Shown here: piece after piece, positions 8,944 to 18,193 of the stretch | Numbering within the stretch: the stretch's first letter is position 1 | How the letters are laid out: the number at the start of each line of letters is the position of its first letter | Source: GCA-2770975 sp050248915 | GTDB lineage: Bacteria; Cyanobacteriota; Sericytochromatia; UBA7694 | Direction of reading: 5' to 3' | NCBI GenBank assembly: GCA_050248915.1 | Contig: JBFWRL010000001.1 | Location: forward strand, 1-64,000 | Length of the DNA: 64,000 nt | Made by a program: the position numbers and the translations under genes | The notes under the pieces: model-generated | Databases searched by the model: none | What the model saw: the letters and a program-made list of their open reading frames with translations, nothing else | Told to the model about the DNA's origin: nothing

Positions 8944-9258
8944 GAGCGCTCCGAGCCACCTTTCTTAAGGCAGATTTAATATGCATTTAGTATTCTTATA
9001 CCCCGATCAGGTCCAAAGGATGCGTGATCGGTCCAATTTTTTTTGCCTTTGATACTTATCATAACTGATCTTAAGGCCCGGCCCAAGGGTCTGTGCGCGC
9101 GATTACTGAGCTTTTTGGCCAATCTGCTATGTTTAAAACTGGTACACGTATCAGCTAGATGTTTTTGATAACCTTGACGCTATGCGTAGTTGCCATTTTT
9201 GTATTTTTCCTTATCATAGGATATGTTTGCTTTTAATCACTACTAAAGGAGAAAGCGT
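8944..9258. other. Divergent intergenic region
   Basis: A 315-bp AT-rich spacer between the LysM gene (minus) and the small membrane protein (plus). Apart from the promoter candidate at 9190-9217 and the AAAGGAG ribosome site near 9246, no gene or RNA was recognised. Confidence 0.5.
9190..9217 (+). promoter_or_regulatory. Sigma70-like promoter candidate
   Basis: TTGCCA (9190-9195), 16-nt spacer and TATCAT (9212-9217), about 40 bp before the start of the small membrane-protein gene, which also has a strong ribosome site. Four of six matches in each box. Confidence 0.4.
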
Positions 9259-9885
9259 ATGCTGAAACGCATTGCTGCATTCATGGTGCTTCTGACCATG
9301 GTATTTGCTTTCCAGTCAAATGTCTGGGCAGCTGCTGTCCATGCTGAAGACACCGTGGCCCCCAGCGCCGAGGAAGTTATTCGTCTCTCAGAAAACCCCC
9401 AAATGGCTCTGTTGAACGACAATCTTCCCGTTGCTGCCGCCACTGGCTTCGGTGGAATGAAAATTGAATCCTGGTTCTGGATTCTGTCTATTCCCATTGC
9501 TGGCTTGGGTCAATTCTTGATGGGCGATATGATGAAAGGTTTGCTCTTCTTCTTCGCGCCCGTATTGATCGGGATTGCCTGGTCTGTCATTGCTGGTATT
9601 TTGGTCGCAGGTACTTTGACCAATCCAGCCGGTGCCATTGGTGCTGCTGGCATGGTGGGAACCATTGGCTTGGTCGTTTATGCTGCGATCCTCGGCATTT
9701 GGATTTGGAACGTGGTAGATGCCTACTTCATGAACCAAACCAAAATGGCTTCGATCGAAGACCAAGAGAAAATGGCTGCTGAACTGGAAAAGAAACTGAT
9801 CGCCATGATCAAGTTTGCTGAAGAAAACCAGGTAGTTGCTTATGACGGCGGTCTCGGTGTAAACCATCGCGTGGCTGCTTTCTAA
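9259..9885 (+). CDS. Small exported/membrane protein, TM2-like
   Basis: 208 residues. A signal peptide (about 1-26, ending NVWAAA) is followed by a short soluble part. Two or three hydrophobic segments then run from about 78 to 155, with a Gly-containing turn (AGLGQFLMGDMMKG) and an aromatic tail (IWIWNVVDAYFMNQ), a pattern seen in TM2/DUF5683-type membrane proteins. A charged helix ends the protein. AAAGGAG is six bases before the ATG and a strong terminator follows directly, so this is a single-gene unit and probably well expressed. Function unknown; the TM2 resemblance is weak. Confidence 0.75.
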   Translation: MLKRIAAFMVLLTMVFAFQSNVWAAAVHAEDTVAPSAEEVIRLSENPQMALLNDNLPVAAATGFGGMKIESWFWILSIPIAGLGQFLMGDMMKGLLFFFAPVLIGIAWSVIAGILVAGTLTNPAGAIGAAGMVGTIGLVVYAAILGIWIWNVVDAYFMNQTKMASIEDQEKMAAELEKKLIAMIKFAEENQVVAYDGGLGVNHRVAAF

Positions 9886-9901
9886 ACGATTGCAAACAGG
9901 C

Positions 9902-9930
9902 AAAGGCCAGAGTTCGCTCTGGCCTTTTTT
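9902..9930 (+). terminator. Rho-independent terminator
   Basis: Perfect 8-bp stem GGCCAGAG / CTCTGGCC with a TTCG tetraloop followed by six T. It ends the 9259 gene. Confidence 0.95.
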
Positions 9931-9934
9931 AATG

Positions 9935-9973
9935 GCAAAAAACAAAGGCCCTGGCTTTAATCGAGCCAGGACC
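9935..9973 (-). terminator. Rho-independent terminator of the large glycosyltransferase gene
   Basis: On the minus strand, CCTGGCT / AGCCAGG (9964-9970 with 9950-9956) extended by GG/CC across a mismatch, followed by TTTGTTTTTTG. Placed 16 nt past the stop of the 1498-aa gene. Confidence 0.75.
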
Positions 9974-9988
9974 TTGCCGCAAGAAAAG

Positions 9989-12900
9989 CTAAACCGCCCC
10001 CGCAAACAGGCCCGGATCCAATTCACGGGCCTTGTTGTGGAATTCATCAGCGGTTTCATAATCTCCCAGGTGGCGCAAAACCGTGCCCATGGCATAACAG
10101 AGATCCGCGGTACACTCCCCTTCGCGCAGACTCTGGCTGAGATAGCCCAAGGCCGATTCGTAGTCTTGCTCCATCATATAAGCCACGCCGAGGTTATACG
10201 CCACATCGGGCTGATAGGGATCCACTTGCAGGGCATAGCGGAATTTTTCAATGGCTTTAGGGTATTCTTGCCGGGCAAAAGCCTGGAAAGCAATTCCCAA
10301 GGCCTGCCCCACAATCTGGGTTCGCTGAAAGCGAAAGACGGGGCGCAGGCGCAAAGCGCGCAAATTGGCGATCGCAATTTCGGCCGCCAATTCCCAACTA
10401 AAGCCCCCCACAATTGTTTTGCGGGCTTTTTTACCTTTGGCTTTGGCCTCTTTGCGATTATTGTAGACATGGCGCATGAGCGCTTTGAGTGCCTCCAGAT
10501 CCGGCTCGCCCCAAAACGGATAGTCAACCGTGGCCAGGGTCTGGTCAACCTGTTTTTCGGGGAATTGTTTTTTCTCAGCAGGAATCAAATAGGCGTTTTG
10601 ATCGTTACAAAAATCGAGGGCAGCGCCAAAGCCGGTCACAATCACGGGCAACTCTGAAGCCATGGCTTCGGCGATCGGCAGGCCAAACCCTTCACCCCGG
10701 TAGGGGTGCACCAGACAATTACAAGCGGTGTAAAGCGAAGGCATTTCAGCCAAAGACAGCTCTTCGGTCAAATGTAAGATCTCGGGCATTTTGGGATTGG
10801 CCGCTTTGCAACTCTCCAACCAGGTCGGGATATCCAAAGCCTCATAGACAGTCCCTGCGCCAAACTCTTTTAAGACCAGCGAGACATTGTCGTCAGAACT
10901 GAAGGTCTCCACAAAGGCCTGCAAAAGAACGTCAATGCCCTTGCGTAAGATGCCGCCCCCCACAAAGAGAAACTTGAAGGTTTTATTGGTTTCAAGGCGC
11001 AGAGGTGGGGTTTTGGGATGGTAGAGATTGGCATCGACCCCATTGGGCACCACCACCACTTTTTCGGGAATCAGGCCACTTTCAATATAACAATCGCGCA
11101 CAAAATGGCTGGGCACCCAGAGCTGGTCGAGGTATTTATTCATATTGTAGACCCAGCGCTCAGGAATCGAGCCAAACTCCCAGGGTTGAATCATGACCCA
11201 GTGTCCCGGCTGAGTGGGCGGCTCAAAATCCGGCGGCCAGTGATGCCTGACCACCGCCTGAGGAGAGACGGGCAACGGGGTGTGAATATGGGTGGCCAGC
11301 ACAGCAAAATCACTGTCAGGTTCAGGGGTAAAACTGGCATTGCTGAAGGTTTTGACCTCCAACTCAAAATGTTCGTGTTGCAACATGGCAGCAGTCAGAT
11401 GACGATTGACCAGGGAAAGGCTGTGGTAATTAAACAGATCGCCCTGCCACAGGACTGAAAGCGTCTCTGGGTCTTGGGGCTTGGGCAGATAATCCTGCAA
11501 TTTGCGGCCATACCAAATCAGGCTGTTTTCATGTTCCCAGACCTGGGTGCGAACCAAACCACTCTCTTGCAAGACCTTGTCGACCACTCTTTCGGGATAA
11601 GGTCGGCAAAGACGGTTGTTTTGCCAGAAGCTGTCTGAGTAGTTTTCAAAGCGCAAAAGCACTTCGCCACCGGGTTTGAGAACCCGCAAGAGATGGCGCA
11701 GCAAGAGCGGCAAATAGTCGGAAGGCACTTCTTGCAAAAGGGTATCCAGCACGACAAAAGATTGAGAGGCGCTTTCCTGACGCGCCAACTCGCCCCCATG
11801 GGCCGGTTGCCAGGTTTTTTCCGCGCGGGCATAAATTTTTTGCGCCAAAGCGGGCAGATCCAGCGGTCGAGAAACCAAAGCGGGTGTGGCTTGAGTGGGT
11901 GCGCAACAATAGGTGTGGTGATTGGCACGTTTTTGCTGTGCTTTGACCTCAAAGCCCCATTCCTGCAAGAAGGGGGTCAATTCGGGATAGGGACGGCGGT
12001 TGAGCAGACATTCCCAAAACAGGGAGCTGTCTGCCTCAAGTTGCAAGGTCTGAATATGCAATTCTCCGCCGGGTGTCAACAATTGACGGGTGCGCACCAA
12101 CAACTTTTGCAATTCGTGTGGCAAAAGGGTCTCAGGCACACCCTGCCAGAGAATCACATCAAAAGTCCCTTTGAGCTGATTGAGCGTTCTGAGAATATTG
12201 CGGCTATAGTGAATCTGATGGGCCGCTTTGGGCTTGAATTTGGGGGTGATCTCTGAGAAGTTGAGCGAAATCCCCAACATGCGTTCACATTGAACCCGGT
12301 ACATCAACCAGGTATTTTGAATGTGTGGGCCAATCAGCAAAACTTTGGCATCTTCGGGAATATTCACCGAAAAGAGCTGGCTCTTCCAATGTTCGGCAAA
12401 AGCAGGGGTCGAGACCGGCATATTTAAAAGTGGCACAGAGGGAAACTTCAGAAAAGCTTCAATGACGCCATCTTGCCAGCCCTCCTCTTCAGTCAGGGCC
12501 TCCGTGAGCTGAAAACCACAGTGTTTGAGCAAGACTTCCAGCAACACAGCGGGATACGGGCGTTGATGGGCTTCATCCAACCAGAGTCCCTGTTCACGGA
12601 CGGCAGCGTTGTTGGCATTTAAAAAGCGCAGGACCAACTTGCCGCCTTTTTCCATGGCCAAATTACAATCTTGCAGAAAATGCACCAATTGCCAGGGAGA
12701 GAAGCGTTCAAGGTTATACGCGGAGTGCAAGCCATCAAAAATATGCAGGAATTTCCCCAAACTTTCAGGGCCCCCTGCCAGCATTTGCAAGCCCTGTTCA
12801 ATTCCCTGTTCAAAACTGGCTGGATTGGACTCCAGCAGCGAGGCTGGCACATTTTGCTCGTTGAGCGAACGTACCAGGTTTTTTTCTTCTGAGCCCACAG

Positions 12901-14485
12901 CAATCACCTGTTTACAAGCCAATAAACGGTGTTGATCCGCTTGGACTTTTTCGGCCAAAGTCCCCCCTGTGCTCGCCTGATACATCAAACCAAACGAAGG
13001 CAAAAGCTTGCGCTCCAAACGGGTGCTCGGTGGGGCTTGATAGGCTTTGAGAATATCCTGCAGACCCTGAATTTTTTGGACGGCATCTGTTTTTAAACCC
13101 AATTCAGTCAGCAAAGCCAAATCGGCCTCAGACTCAACAAAGACCCGCACCGCAATAGATTCAAACAGGCGCTGTAAAATCTGGTTGAGGCGTTCAGCCT
13201 GTTCGCTGCGCAGATCAGTCCATTGCCCAGGGTTCTCAGGCTCACGCAGCATTTGGCGAAGGCTCAGGGCCGAATGATCTGCCAAAGAATAAAAGACGGG
13301 GATATTCAACTCCGCCAGATAAGGCGCCATATGCAGGGAAACCAAACGGAAAGAGCTAAAATGAACCCGCCGGGGCTGATAGCGATCCACCAATTGTTTT
13401 AAGCGTTGCAGCACATCTTGAGAAAACCCCCGGTGAGCCAAGTCCAGTTGCTCTGGGGAAAAATTACAAATATCCACCTCACGCACCCCTGCGCGGTAGC
13501 GGTAATCCACATGTAATCCCACCTGCTGGGGAATGGTGCGGGTGGAAAGGTTGATGCGCACAGGGGATTGGCCTTGCTCAGCCAAGTGCTGCAGACAGTC
13601 TGTAAGAGAGGTTGGGAAATCGGCCTGTTCAGGCAAAATCCAGAGCGTGCTTTCAGCCTGCGCGGGCAAGAGCTGATCCGCATGTTTTTCTGCAAAAAGG
13701 CGGGCTTCTTCACTCAGACCACGGTTATACAACGCCTGTAAAATGGCCTGCAGGGCATAGATCTCTGACTGACCTGAGGCCGGGAAGACCTCCGGCAAAA
13801 CCAGCTCTTGCAAAGGGTATTTTTCGAGCCAGGCGCGAAAGAGACCAATAAACTCTTCAGCTTGCTCGATCCGCTGCATCAGGCGGTTGCGTTGGGGCAC
13901 CGCGGAAACAGACGCCACGGGCATTTCAATCAGACTGTGGCCTGAAAGCCATTCCACCAAGAATTGCTCTTCGAGATAATAATGGGCCATTTTCTCCCAT
14001 TGAAGTGCTTTTAGGCTCGCGCGCCGAAAAACAAAAGCCGCAAAAGGCAAGGGGCAATCTTCGCTGAGAAGAAAACCTTTCCATTCTGTTGCTTTGAGAT
14101 GGGGGGCAATCACTGGCAGGGGATAGAGTTCCCGGTCAACGGCCTTGGCATGGGCATACAGCCCTTGGGCATCGGGTTGCGCAGCGAGGGTCTTTAAAAC
14201 AGAGGCAAAGTGCAGGGGATGGTAAAAAGCCTCAGGCTCGGCAAAGGCAATCCAATCGTGTTGGGCCTTTTCAGCTCCCCGCTGCCAAATCTGGGCCAGG
14301 GGGGTCTCCTTTTCGACGGATTCGGTTTGCCACTCAGCGGGCAGCCATTCGGGCAAGGTCACACCCTGCTCATAATAAATCAGCACCTCGGGCTGAACTT
14401 CCTGTTGCTGACAAAGACTGTGCAAAAGATGCCGCTCGACCAAAAGCGGCGCCTGAGGACAATAAACAACCACGCTGATAGACAT
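9989..14485 (-). CDS. Multidomain glycosyltransferase (GT2-like, three methyltransferase-like modules, GT4, TPR)
   Basis: 1498 residues. Residues 1-200 resemble a GT2 fold (ISVVVYCPQAPLLVERHLLHSL). Residues 200-500 are unassigned. Around 590-980 are three modules that each look like the C-terminal half of a class I methyltransferase and each end in RPYP plus a hydrophobic helix (RPYP near residues 641, 832 and 960). Two keep TPGGE or KPGGE strand turns, but none shows a clear SAM-binding GxGxG loop. A GT4 glycosyltransferase follows (about 1005-1370: VPNGVDANLYHP, FVGGGILRKG, EGFGLPIAEAM). TPR repeats fill 1385-1498. It starts 4 nt after the GT2-like gene stop. Probably builds a surface glycan or glycosylates proteins; the substrate cannot be told. 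Confidence 0.82.
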   Translation of the reverse strand: MSISVVVYCPQAPLLVERHLLHSLCQQQEVQPEVLIYYEQGVTLPEWLPAEWQTESVEKETPLAQIWQRGAEKAQHDWIAFAEPEAFYHPLHFASVLKTLAAQPDAQGLYAHAKAVDRELYPLPVIAPHLKATEWKGFLLSEDCPLPFAAFVFRRASLKALQWEKMAHYYLEEQFLVEWLSGHSLIEMPVASVSAVPQRNRLMQRIEQAEEFIGLFRAWLEKYPLQELVLPEVFPASGQSEIYALQAILQALYNRGLSEEARLFAEKHADQLLPAQAESTLWILPEQADFPTSLTDCLQHLAEQGQSPVRINLSTRTIPQQVGLHVDYRYRAGVREVDICNFSPEQLDLAHRGFSQDVLQRLKQLVDRYQPRRVHFSSFRLVSLHMAPYLAELNIPVFYSLADHSALSLRQMLREPENPGQWTDLRSEQAERLNQILQRLFESIAVRVFVESEADLALLTELGLKTDAVQKIQGLQDILKAYQAPPSTRLERKLLPSFGLMYQASTGGTLAEKVQADQHRLLACKQVIAVGSEEKNLVRSLNEQNVPASLLESNPASFEQGIEQGLQMLAGGPESLGKFLHIFDGLHSAYNLERFSPWQLVHFLQDCNLAMEKGGKLVLRFLNANNAAVREQGLWLDEAHQRPYPAVLLEVLLKHCGFQLTEALTEEEGWQDGVIEAFLKFPSVPLLNMPVSTPAFAEHWKSQLFSVNIPEDAKVLLIGPHIQNTWLMYRVQCERMLGISLNFSEITPKFKPKAAHQIHYSRNILRTLNQLKGTFDVILWQGVPETLLPHELQKLLVRTRQLLTPGGELHIQTLQLEADSSLFWECLLNRRPYPELTPFLQEWGFEVKAQQKRANHHTYCCAPTQATPALVSRPLDLPALAQKIYARAEKTWQPAHGGELARQESASQSFVVLDTLLQEVPSDYLPLLLRHLLRVLKPGGEVLLRFENYSDSFWQNNRLCRPYPERVVDKVLQESGLVRTQVWEHENSLIWYGRKLQDYLPKPQDPETLSVLWQGDLFNYHSLSLVNRHLTAAMLQHEHFELEVKTFSNASFTPEPDSDFAVLATHIHTPLPVSPQAVVRHHWPPDFEPPTQPGHWVMIQPWEFGSIPERWVYNMNKYLDQLWVPSHFVRDCYIESGLIPEKVVVVPNGVDANLYHPKTPPLRLETNKTFKFLFVGGGILRKGIDVLLQAFVETFSSDDNVSLVLKEFGAGTVYEALDIPTWLESCKAANPKMPEILHLTEELSLAEMPSLYTACNCLVHPYRGEGFGLPIAEAMASELPVIVTGFGAALDFCNDQNAYLIPAEKKQFPEKQVDQTLATVDYPFWGEPDLEALKALMRHVYNNRKEAKAKGKKARKTIVGGFSWELAAEIAIANLRALRLRPVFRFQRTQIVGQALGIAFQAFARQEYPKAIEKFRYALQVDPYQPDVAYNLGVAYMMEQDYESALGYLSQSLREGECTADLCYAMGTVLRHLGDYETADEFHNKARELDPGLFAGAV

Positions 14486-14489
14486 AAAA

Positions 14490-15476
14490 CTAACTCACTT
14501 TCAGTGCTGCGAAATAAGCGGCGACAGGGTCCTGGGGCGTCTGTTCCCCCCGCTGAAAGACTTCGGGCTGCTTTTGCTCAAAGCCCAATTGCTGGTACAG
14601 ACCCGGCAGAGCCTCACGAAACACAGGTCGCCAGCGCTGGCTAAAGGTTTCAGGCATCGAAGACTGCAATAAAATGGCATCGCTGCTGACCCGTTCAGGC
14701 AATGTGACCGTGGCAGGAAAGAGATGCAACCAGTATTGCTGCTGGCGCAGCCCAATGGAAATGTCTTGGGCCAACCAGTCCAGATCCCAATGGCTGTCCT
14801 CCCAGCTCAGCCCCAAATAGGCGTTGCGGCGTAAAAGCAAGACCGACAAAGGCAAAGAGGGCAAGGCCACAGGGGTTTGAATCAGATCTTGCCAGACAGC
14901 AGCCGGGACGCCCTGCCCCAAACCCAAAACCCGCTGTCTGCGCGCAGGAATACTGTATTCCTGTTCTGCAAAGGCCAAGCTGTGTTTGGGCTGATCCAAA
15001 ATCAGGCAGGTGCCAGCGGTCAGCACCTTCTCTTGTTTACACAGCAAAGGAGAAAGTGCGGCATGATTGGGGTTGGACTTTAAAAAAGCCAGTGCTTCGG
15101 GTAAAAATGCCAAATCTTCGGCAGTCGGTGCCCAATTTAAATAGAGGCAAAACTCTGAACTGGCCTCTTGAATCAAGGTGCGCAGACAGCGATTGAGAGA
15201 GGCTTTTTCGGGCGCGTTCATCAATTTGATGGTGTGATTAAGGGCCTGAAAATGGGGGCGCAAAGGCGTCTCCAATTCGGGCCCTTTCATAATCACCCAT
15301 TCCGCATGGGTTTTGAGCCACTCCGATTCAGCAATCAAGGCCTTAAAGGCCTCCAGTTCTGGGCTGCTCTGAATCTGGCAAAGCAAGGTTAAAGCGGGCG
15401 AAGCCTCAGCAGAGGTGCCCCGAATCACTTCGACCTGACTCTGAGAAGAAGATTTGCGAATAATACGAAGTGCCAT
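14490..15476 (-). CDS. GT2-like glycosyltransferase-family protein
   Basis: 328 residues with weak family-2 glycosyltransferase character. A region near residues 210-260 (LLLRRNAYLGLSWEDSHWDLDWLAQD ... RQQQYWLHLFPATV) resembles the acceptor-side part of GT2 enzymes. The N-terminal DxD-bearing half is not obvious, so catalysis is uncertain. AAAAGGA precedes the ATG by ten bases. It lies 7 nt after rseP and 4 nt before the 1498-aa protein, so the three are almost certainly co-transcribed. It may be an accessory subunit of the large protein. Confidence 0.6.
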   Translation of the reverse strand: MALRIIRKSSSQSQVEVIRGTSAEASPALTLLCQIQSSPELEAFKALIAESEWLKTHAEWVIMKGPELETPLRPHFQALNHTIKLMNAPEKASLNRCLRTLIQEASSEFCLYLNWAPTAEDLAFLPEALAFLKSNPNHAALSPLLCKQEKVLTAGTCLILDQPKHSLAFAEQEYSIPARRQRVLGLGQGVPAAVWQDLIQTPVALPSLPLSVLLLRRNAYLGLSWEDSHWDLDWLAQDISIGLRQQQYWLHLFPATVTLPERVSSDAILLQSSMPETFSQRWRPVFREALPGLYQQLGFEQKQPEVFQRGEQTPQDPVAAYFAALKVS

Positions 15477-15483
15477 CTGTCAA

Positions 15484-16569
15484 TTATCCTTTTCCGAGGG
15501 TCAAGCCCCACACGTCTTTAAAGATTAAAAACACACCCAACCCAATCAGCAAAACAAACCCTGCGTAATGGAGTTTTTCTTCGATCCGGCGAGGCAGAGG
15601 TTTGCCCCGAACCGCTTCAATCACCAACAAGAACAGGTGTCCCCCATCCAGGGCCGGAATGGGCAAGATATTGAGAATGGCCAGTTCTATGCTGATCAGC
15701 GCGGCAAAATACATCAATTGGGAAAACCCCGTTTGCGAGACCTTCGAGCCCATATGCACCACCTCGACCAGCCCGCCCACCTGGTTCAAGGGCAAAGCGC
15801 CACTGACCAATTTGGTCAAGGCGGCCACCAATAAATCAGCCATGCTGAGGGTGTCTTTCCAACCTTGGGCAAAGGCTTCACCCGGCCCAGAAACGGGGCG
15901 TTTGCGGGCCAAGTCCTGAATTTCAACCCCAATGGTACCAGAGGCCGACGGCGTGGCTTTGAGGCTCAGGGTTTCGTTCATGCGCTGGACGCTGATGGTC
16001 AAAGGCTGGCCCTTGGCTGCTTTCACCGTAGACTGCATATCTGTGACAGTGGCAATGACCTTGCCATTGATGCTTTTGATCTGATCGCCAGATTTAATGC
16101 CCGCCTGGGCAGCCGGCGCATTTTCCATCACGCGGCCAACCAAGACGCCGCCTTTTTGACTAAAATCGGGGACCCCCGTGACAAAGACCAGGGCCACAAG
16201 GATCACGTAAGCTGCGATCATATTGGCAACCACGCCGCCAGAAATAATAATCGCCCGCTCCCAAATGGCGCGGTTTTTCAGAAAACGCTTGTCTCCAGGC
16301 TCAAATGTCTCACTTTTCTCGCCAGCTTCATCTTCGGTGTTTTCATCGTCCATAAAAGCACAAAAGCCCCCCAAAGGCAGGGGGTTGAGTTGCACGTCTG
16401 TTTCTGCCCAGCGAAAACTGAGCAGTGGACGAGAGCCCAAAGGAAAACCAATTGAAAAGATCTTGACCGGAACGCCCAAAGATTTGGCACAGATAAAATG
16501 ACCAAATTCGTGAAAAGCGATCAACAGGGCCAGGACCAGAATGACAAGCAGGATATGCGGAAGGTTCAC
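15484..16569 (-). CDS. rseP: Site-2 protease RseP (M50 metalloprotease)
   Basis: 361-residue inner-membrane zinc protease. The first transmembrane helix carries HEFGH at 20-24 and the last section has LPIPALDGGH, the second metal-binding motif. One PDZ domain sits between (about 145-225). It is expected to cleave membrane-embedded regulatory proteins such as anti-sigma factors, or remnant signal peptides. The start is GTG with an AGGGAG upstream at a longish distance. It heads the operon with the two glycosyltransferase-like genes. Confidence 0.93.
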   Translation of the reverse strand: MNLPHILLVILVLALLIAFHEFGHFICAKSLGVPVKIFSIGFPLGSRPLLSFRWAETDVQLNPLPLGGFCAFMDDENTEDEAGEKSETFEPGDKRFLKNRAIWERAIIISGGVVANMIAAYVILVALVFVTGVPDFSQKGGVLVGRVMENAPAAQAGIKSGDQIKSINGKVIATVTDMQSTVKAAKGQPLTISVQRMNETLSLKATPSASGTIGVEIQDLARKRPVSGPGEAFAQGWKDTLSMADLLVAALTKLVSGALPLNQVGGLVEVVHMGSKVSQTGFSQLMYFAALISIELAILNILPIPALDGGHLFLLVIEAVRGKPLPRRIEEKLHYAGFVLLIGLGVFLIFKDVWGLTLGKG

Positions 16570-16794
16570 GGGGATCTTCGCTCCCTTTCTCTGAATTCAA
16601 ACCTGTGAGAAACATTTTTTCTTTCTCAGCAGTATACCACGCAGCCCTCTGCTTCCGGCGTAAACCCCCAGCCTGAGAGCGGTCCAATTCTGAGCAAGCA
16701 AATGAGATGATTCTTTCTTTGATCCAGATCAAAGGCAAGGTGGGCAATTTTGATTACGATGGGGGCGGATCTATGTAAAAGGAGTTTAACCCCT

Positions 16795-18030
16795 ATGGTC
16801 TTGAGTTCCACTTTGCCCCTGATTCTGGATTATTTGCCCGAAAAATTCCGCTGGTTATGGGAAGAAAGTCATACCTTGCGCCGTTTGGCCGAACACGAGC
16901 GCGCCCATTTTTTGCTCTTTTCAGATCTCAAACAAACCCAATCTATTTTGCCCCTTGAAGAGTTTTTCCAGAGCGGCCTGTTAAATCCCAATACAGAGAC
17001 GGTGACCGCCTTTCTCTGCCTCAAAAGTGAGAAAGGTATTTATGTGCTTTTTCTGGCCCAAACAGAAAAACAAGAGGTAGAACAAACCTTAGAGAACGTC
17101 TTAACTGCGTTGAAAAAAATCTATCCCTTTTCACCCGATCCCGAATTGGAGAGCCAAATTTCTGACCTGCTGCTGCGGGCACACTCACTGAAATACCCCT
17201 CACGTCTGGGGCGGCTGGTCAATCACCATTTGCAGGCTGTGCAGCCAGAATCCGACTTGTTCCAGCCCCAGGATCATGGCCCTCTGGAAGCGGCTCACCC
17301 CCCCCACAACCCACTGGACCCCCTCTTTTGGCAAGACGAACTCAAACAGATGGAAACCTGGGTCAAACAACTTCAGGCCACCCAATTCCAAGAGGCCTAT
17401 CACAGTGCCCGGGCCCGCTGGAAAGAGGCCCGCAGAATCCTCGAAGAACACAGCCAGAGCAGCCTGCGTTTGCGCGATACCGAACGGGTCTGTCTGCTGT
17501 TTGTCCAGGTCGGGGAGTTGGTGCGGCACTATTTTTGGCAAAACAACCACATTCAAAATCCCCAGCAGGTGGCCGCCAATTGGATCTGTCAGGTCATCAC
17601 ACAGGCCATTAATGCCGCTGCTGAGAGCACACAGAATCAACGTTTACTCCGTTTGGCTGAGGGTTTAAAAACAGCCCTGAATGAGCTGAGGGAGGCAAAG
17701 CTCAATCCCCTGCCGACCAATGAAACCCAAATCAGCCAATATCTGAACTTGCTCAAAGCCCTGGGACAAGACCAATACCCTTTGACAGATTTGCTCGGTG
17801 TGCTGGCAAAAGCCTTGGCCTTGGCAGTGGCAGATCGCGCCACTGCTGCTCAAGAAAAACAGCCGATCGAAAAAGGCAGTTTGCAGGAATGTTTGCAGGC
17901 CAGTATTTTTCTGGAACTTTCACAGTTCACCCAGGGAGATATCGATTTATTGGCTTTGCACCGGGCCTCCGTTTTGCTCGCCCAGATTCTCTACGCCCGC
18001 TTTTTTGAGCCGATTCCACTGCCCAAGTAA
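16795..18030 (+). CDS. Hypothetical protein, helical
   Basis: 411 residues, no recognised family. Predicted by eye to be largely helical and rich in Leu, Gln and Glu, without a signal peptide or membrane segment. The N-terminal 130 residues look like a compact alpha/beta domain (FLCLKSEKGIYVLFLAQTE), joined through a His/Pro-rich stretch near 170 to an all-helical C-terminal part. Start 16795 follows AAAAGGAG by ten bases; an upstream in-frame TTG at 16750 has no ribosome site. It stands alone between rseP (divergent) and cmk. Confidence 0.75.
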   Translation: MVLSSTLPLILDYLPEKFRWLWEESHTLRRLAEHERAHFLLFSDLKQTQSILPLEEFFQSGLLNPNTETVTAFLCLKSEKGIYVLFLAQTEKQEVEQTLENVLTALKKIYPFSPDPELESQISDLLLRAHSLKYPSRLGRLVNHHLQAVQPESDLFQPQDHGPLEAAHPPHNPLDPLFWQDELKQMETWVKQLQATQFQEAYHSARARWKEARRILEEHSQSSLRLRDTERVCLLFVQVGELVRHYFWQNNHIQNPQQVAANWICQVITQAINAAAESTQNQRLLRLAEGLKTALNELREAKLNPLPTNETQISQYLNLLKALGQDQYPLTDLLGVLAKALALAVADRATAAQEKQPIEKGSLQECLQASIFLELSQFTQGDIDLLALHRASVLLAQILYARFFEPIPLPK

Positions 18031-18080
18031 AATCTTGACGCTCCACCAGAGTTTTATGTACCCTGACGTATGCTGGTCAT

Positions 18081-18129
18081 GTATCTGCTAATGTAATCTG
18101 CTAAGGTATCTGCTAAGGTATCTGCTAAC
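18081..18129. repeat. Four 12-13 bp tandem repeats upstream of cmk
   Basis: Units GTATCTGCTAAT (18081), GTAATCTGCTAAG (18093), GTATCTGCTAAG (18106) and GTATCTGCTAAC (18118) run head to tail. They end about 65 bp before cmk. The near-helical period suggests a protein-binding array or a slippage-prone spacer. No spacers separate the units, so it is not a CRISPR. Confidence 0.8.
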
Positions 18130-18148
18130 CTATGCCTTACTGATGTCG

Positions 18149-18154
18149 TATACT
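18149..18154 (+). promoter_or_regulatory. -10-like box before cmk
   Basis: TATACT about 40 bp before the cmk start. No good -35 box is seen at 16-18 bp; the tandem repeat lies there instead, which would fit activator-dependent expression. Confidence 0.25.
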
Positions 18155-18193
18155 GGTGCAGTTAAAAGATCAAAAAAGCATTGCCAATAATTT

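Noticed and set aside
18081..18129. Possible CRISPR array
   Set aside because: Repeats are only 12-13 bp and directly contiguous, with no spacers and no cas genes nearby.
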